Of a stretch of DNA of 64,000 nt, positions 58,801 through 64,000 are shown piece by piece (the stretch's first letter is position 1; each line of letters starts with the position of its first letter). The notes under the pieces are model-generated. The model was not told the DNA's origin. It made no database searches and saw only the letters and a program-made list of their open reading frames with translations. Made by a program: the position numbers and the translations under genes. Source of the DNA: Linnemannia hyalina (taxonomy: Eukaryota; Mortierellomycota; Mortierellomycetes; Mortierellales; Mortierellaceae); contig JAHRHY010000001.1 of the NCBI GenBank assembly GCA_019671135.1, positions 1,674,001 through 1,738,000 on the forward strand. The letters are read 5' to 3'.

Positions 58801-59127
58801 ATCGAGAGCGAGGACCTTGACCTTGCTGGAGACAGATGGGGCACATGCGAGTTTGAAGACGACCCAGTACTCTTCAGCGTCGAGCGAGTCGAATTCGATA
58901 GAGGATGATGCCTTAATAGGGACGGGTTCGGGTGTGGAGGGTGCCCTGGGTTCGTCGAGCGAAGGCTGGGCGGTGGTGTCGACAGACTGTTTGGGGATAG
59001 AGGCGGAGGCGAGCTTGGCGGCGTTGAGGCGCTCGAGGGCACCCTGGGTGGCCTCGACAAGGTCGCGCTCCTTGCGTGGATGGGCCTCTGCCAAGAGTCG
59101 CTGCAGGGCGAGTTCTAAGCTCGACAT
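52828..59127 (-). CDS. SEC7: SEC7/BIG-type Arf guanine nucleotide exchange factor
   Basis: Exons 58477-59127, 55208-58319 and 52828-55079 join in phase to 2,004 residues, like yeast Sec7 (2,009) and animal BIG1/2. The N-terminal DCB/HUS region runs through exons 1-2. The Sec7 domain lies at about residues 770-960, starting KGVSLFNAKPMKGIDFFIKQ. It has the catalytic glutamic-finger loop FRLPGESQKID near residue 860 and ends with AFSVIMLNTDQHSDNVKRRM and NLPDEYLTEIF. HDS repeats fill the rest. It activates Arf at the trans-Golgi by GDP-GTP exchange and is the brefeldin-A-sensitive class. Low-complexity acidic and Ser/Pro segments separate the domains. The gene is convergent with the permease and LINE on its 3' side. 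Confidence 0.95.
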
Positions 59128-60474
59128 TGGCAGTGGCTATTGGGAAAGTGATGATGTGCTAAGGAAGCGTGAGAGGGATGAATTTTTTTATGGATGATGA
59201 CGACAAAAAGACGGAGAGGAGGAGGAGGAGGAGATGGGAGGGGGAGAAGGGGAAGATGGTGGCGGAGGGGAGAGAAAGAAGAGAGGGATGATGACAGAGA
59301 GAAGAAGTATGAAGGGAAGAAAGAAGAAAGGGGAGAGAGAGAGAGAGAGAGTACAAATAGAACAAAAGCAACGTGTAGAGGAGGGGAAAGATGGCTCACT
59401 GTGGGTAAGACACGTCTCCGCTCTGGTGGCCGCATTTGAGGGATAGGGGTTTCTTGTTCTTGTCCCTCGTCGCTCTCTATTCATAGGAGGTTATGAAGGT
59501 AGAGGAGAACAGGGAGGCAGATCCATGCACTGCAGTGGATAGAGTAGAGGGAGCAGATCGAACGAACGGACATGCAAGCAAAGAGTGATTTCTGAAGTGG
59601 GAGGGGGACACCTCCTACGTGGGACACCCTACAGCGCGCGTTTGTGTTGTTTTTTTTGTTCAAGTCAAAAGAGATGGGCGCCACTTTTCCCCTTCCTTCT
59701 CCGGCTGATCTCCTTTGCCGGTGGATTTAGCGTGTTTCTCGAAAGGAAGACGGTGAAGGGTGAAGAGGCAGCCAAACAACAGCATCGACAAGCGAAGAAG
59801 GTGCGTGCGAGGGAAGCAGTGGTCGTTTGTACTTTGTAGTGTAAGTGAAGAAGGAGTGTTTTGCCATAATGAATGATGATGGATGATGGTCCATGGATGG
59901 ATATCACCGACCTTCTTCCTTCACGGCTCTCGACTATTTTTTCTTCTTCCTCCTCCCCCACACACACCCGACGCAGGGCTGTTTGTCTATCCTTCTCTCC
60001 TCCTTCCTTCCTTCCTTCCCTTCCTTCCTTTCCTTCCTTCCCTTCCCTTCCTTCTCTTCTCCTCCTTCCTTCTCTTCCTTCTCCTCTCCTTCCTTCTCCT
60101 CTCCTTCCTTCTCCTCTCCTTCCTTCCCTTCCCTTCCCTTCCCTTCCCTTTCCTTCGCACCCCACCCCTGCCTTCTTTCCACCATCCATCCATCCATCCA
60201 TTCATCCATTCATTCATCCACCAGCCACCTTCCTTTCTTCCCTCTCCTCTGCTCCGCCCTGTTCCTTGGCTCTTTCTTTTATTCTTGTTGCACTGGCCTC
60301 ATCACCAACCACTACACTTCAACAGCCGACGACTGTCAACAGAAAACGGAGAAAAAAAATATAACCTTGGAGTACCAGGGACACTCTCTTTCCTCTCGCT
60401 TCATCCCTACTTGCAACATACTCACCCTTCGCACCTTCGCGCCTTCGCACCAACACACCGACTATACGACAAAA
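59128..60474. promoter_or_regulatory. Divergent promoter region SEC7 / PA-TM-RING
   Basis: About 1.35 kb between two divergent start codons. The SEC7-proximal part (59190-59360) is purine-rich on plus, so CT-rich in the SEC7 sense. The RING-proximal part (59940-60240) is CT-rich on plus. Each gene therefore has a pyrimidine-rich sense-strand leader. Open frames here are compositional. Confidence 0.55.
59995..60215. repeat. Polypyrimidine CCTT/CCAT microsatellite
   Basis: Nearly uninterrupted C/T sequence built from TTCC, CTTCC and CCCTT units, ending in CCAT/CATT repeats near 60185-60215. It is homopurine on the other strand and partly mirror-symmetric, so triplex (H-DNA) formation is conceivable. 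Confidence 0.85.
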
Positions 60475-62905
<2,431 letters not shown>

Positions 62906-63288
62906 GCTGTTTTGCTTGCACCTTTTCACAAATAATAAACACTTGCCCAGATACCATCATTCAAACATACTTACTGTAGCCGCATTGACACATTTTTAGT
63001 CACCATCACAGTCCACACGCAGCAAGTGGCCTCGTTTTTTTTATCGCCCTCCATTCTCTCCCACCAATTGTTCCACAATATCGAGTCAAAGGTCAACGAC
63101 TGAGAAAGAGGAAAGAGGGGGGGGGAGGGGGGAGGCGCCAGACTCAACAACGAGTCCTGCAACTGATCAAGACTTTTGACGACCGATGCTCCTCCGAAAC
63201 GGTTCTGTATCCGCTTTCCCTGAACTGGCAAAAGTGTTTTTTCCTTCAAGAACACGACTCGTCGTGATCAAGACGATACTTGTCGGCA
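62906..63288. other. Spacer after the RING gene
   Basis: 3'UTR with AATAAA near 62933, a G-rich run near 63117-63134, then unassigned sequence up to the possible start of the next gene. An upstream exon of that gene could lie here but cannot be demonstrated. Confidence 0.4.
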
Positions 63289-64000
63289 ATGGTCAACACC
63301 GGCTGCCATAAGATCGACATGGGGACCATATTTTCGGGGAAGGTTGACCTGGACTCGGGGGAGGTGGTGGGGAGAAATAACTACCTCCGTCAGTGGATAA
63401 GGATCGATCTCGAGAAAAGTGAGTTCCAGGAGGAAGACGAAGAAGGGGAGGTTGGTGGGGATTGAGTCTTTTTTGTTTTTGTTTTGGGCATTTGAAGTAG
63501 CCCTAATGAGACGTTTTACTTGCTTGTTTATTCCGACGTGGTCGTTGACGACGGTCGATCCAGTAGTGGCTTCGATTGGGGGCCGTTGGATTACTTGCAG
63601 CGGGCGTTGTAAGGCCTTTTTTTTTTTTTTTTTTTTTTTTGGCTCTGATCTTATCAGATCGGGACCACCTTGAGCTGAATGAATAGGGCAAAAATGAATG
63701 CCATTCCCCCATTTTTCGTTGCTATCAAAACACATTCACTATTAAAGTTGCTTCAAGGGCAAGGTACAGCGAGAGTTTATTCGCGGCAAAAGTCTAACGA
63801 ATCTCGTGCTTTGACAGTTTGCCTGACTGATACGGCGAAGACATGCTCCTCTGCCTACCCTCACCAATACTTCCTCTCCGCGTATGGTTGTGCTTCGGTG
63901 GAAGGAAAGACCCCCGACTATAAGACCTGGACAGGGACGACGACCGCGACCTGCGCAACCCCGATCTCTGTCGACTACCGCCAGCTCGTGCTTGACTTGA
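63289..64000 (+). CDS. Partial unrecognised spliced gene running off the right edge
   Basis: Two candidate exons: 63289-63418 (MVNTGCHKIDMGTIFSGKVD to IRIDLEK, donor GTGAGT at 63419) and 63818-64000 (acceptor GACAG). They join in phase, and the second stays open to the edge with ordinary composition: CLTDTAKTCSSAYPHQYFLS, then YGCASVEGKTPDYKTWTG and TATCATPISVDYRQLVLDL. Several cysteines suggest an extracellular or redox-stable domain, but no signal peptide is visible. The start may lie in an upstream exon. The intron carries a T run at 63617-63640. No family is recognised. Confidence 0.4.
63617..63640. repeat. Poly(T) run of about 24
   Basis: An uninterrupted T run, possibly the tail of a minus-strand retroposed insertion or an inflated homopolymer. 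No flanking duplication was found by eye. It lies inside the proposed intron of the right-edge gene. Confidence 0.85.

Noticed and set aside
59665..60201. Gly/Glu/Lys/Arg-rich minus ORFs over the CCTT tract
   Set aside because: Translation of a homopurine microsatellite.

Overview
The window reads as a nuclear contig of an early-diverging fungus. A Mortierella-type (Mortierellomycotina) genome is the best guess. The supporting signs are intron-rich genes with short GT-AG introns, a full-length nicastrin (absent from yeasts and most Dikarya), very CT-rich leaders in front of most start codons, long Gln/Asn/Ser/Thr-rich low-complexity protein tails, and LINE 3'-end fragments whose zinc-finger-like C terminus resembles those seen in Mucoromycota. 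This placement is inference; no rRNA or marker gene is present to settle it.

Layout. 1-1.1 kb: decayed METTL26/DUF938 methyltransferase-like gene. 1.1-12.1 kb: about 11 kb with no supportable protein gene, rich in homopolymers, microsatellites and strand-asymmetric pyrimidine or purine blocks. 12.1-14.05 kb: glycogen-targeting PP1 regulatory subunit (CBM21). 14.5-16.8 kb: tRNA-Ala(AGC), tRNA-Arg(ACG) and three truncated LINE copies. 16.9-18.1 kb: unrecognised three-exon gene (-). 19.2-22.9 kb: PPIP5K/Vip1 kinase-phosphatase (+). 23.1-24.1 kb: mitochondrial IF-3 (-), head-to-head with nicastrin (24.3-27.3 kb, +). 27.9-29.4 kb: DNAJC9-like J protein. 29.75-37.6 kb: Dopey/DOP1 (-). 38.2-39.3 kb: secreted ETPAP-repeat protein (-). 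41.0-42.7 kb: unrecognised protein. 42.9-45.3 kb: mitochondrial tRNA-modification GTPase Mss1/GTPBP3. 46.0-51.3 kb: amino-acid permease with a disordered C-terminal tail of nearly 900 residues. 51.6-52.6 kb: second tRNA-Ala(AGC) and a cleanly bounded LINE insertion with a 14-bp target-site duplication. 52.8-59.1 kb: SEC7/BIG Arf-GEF (-). 60.5-62.9 kb: PA-TM-RING E3 ligase. 63.3 kb to the right edge: start of an unrecognised spliced gene.

Functionally this is a housekeeping region: Golgi/endosome trafficking (DOP1, SEC7, PA-TM-RING), mitochondrial translation (IF-3, Mss1), nutrient and phosphate signalling (PPIP5K, glycogen-PP1 targeting, permease) and intramembrane proteolysis (nicastrin). 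Eukaryotic genes here are monocistronic; closely spaced divergent pairs (mtIF3/nicastrin, SEC7/PA-TM-RING) probably share promoters. Exon boundaries were read by eye from GT/AG sites and reading phase. For the multi-exon genes with coordinates given, the summed exon lengths are whole numbers of codons.

Most notable: LINE 3' fragments sit 100-160 bp upstream of tRNA genes at three separate places, one with a perfect TSD; the permease carries an extraordinary tail; nicastrin is intact; and 11 kb at the left end is gene-free but structured.
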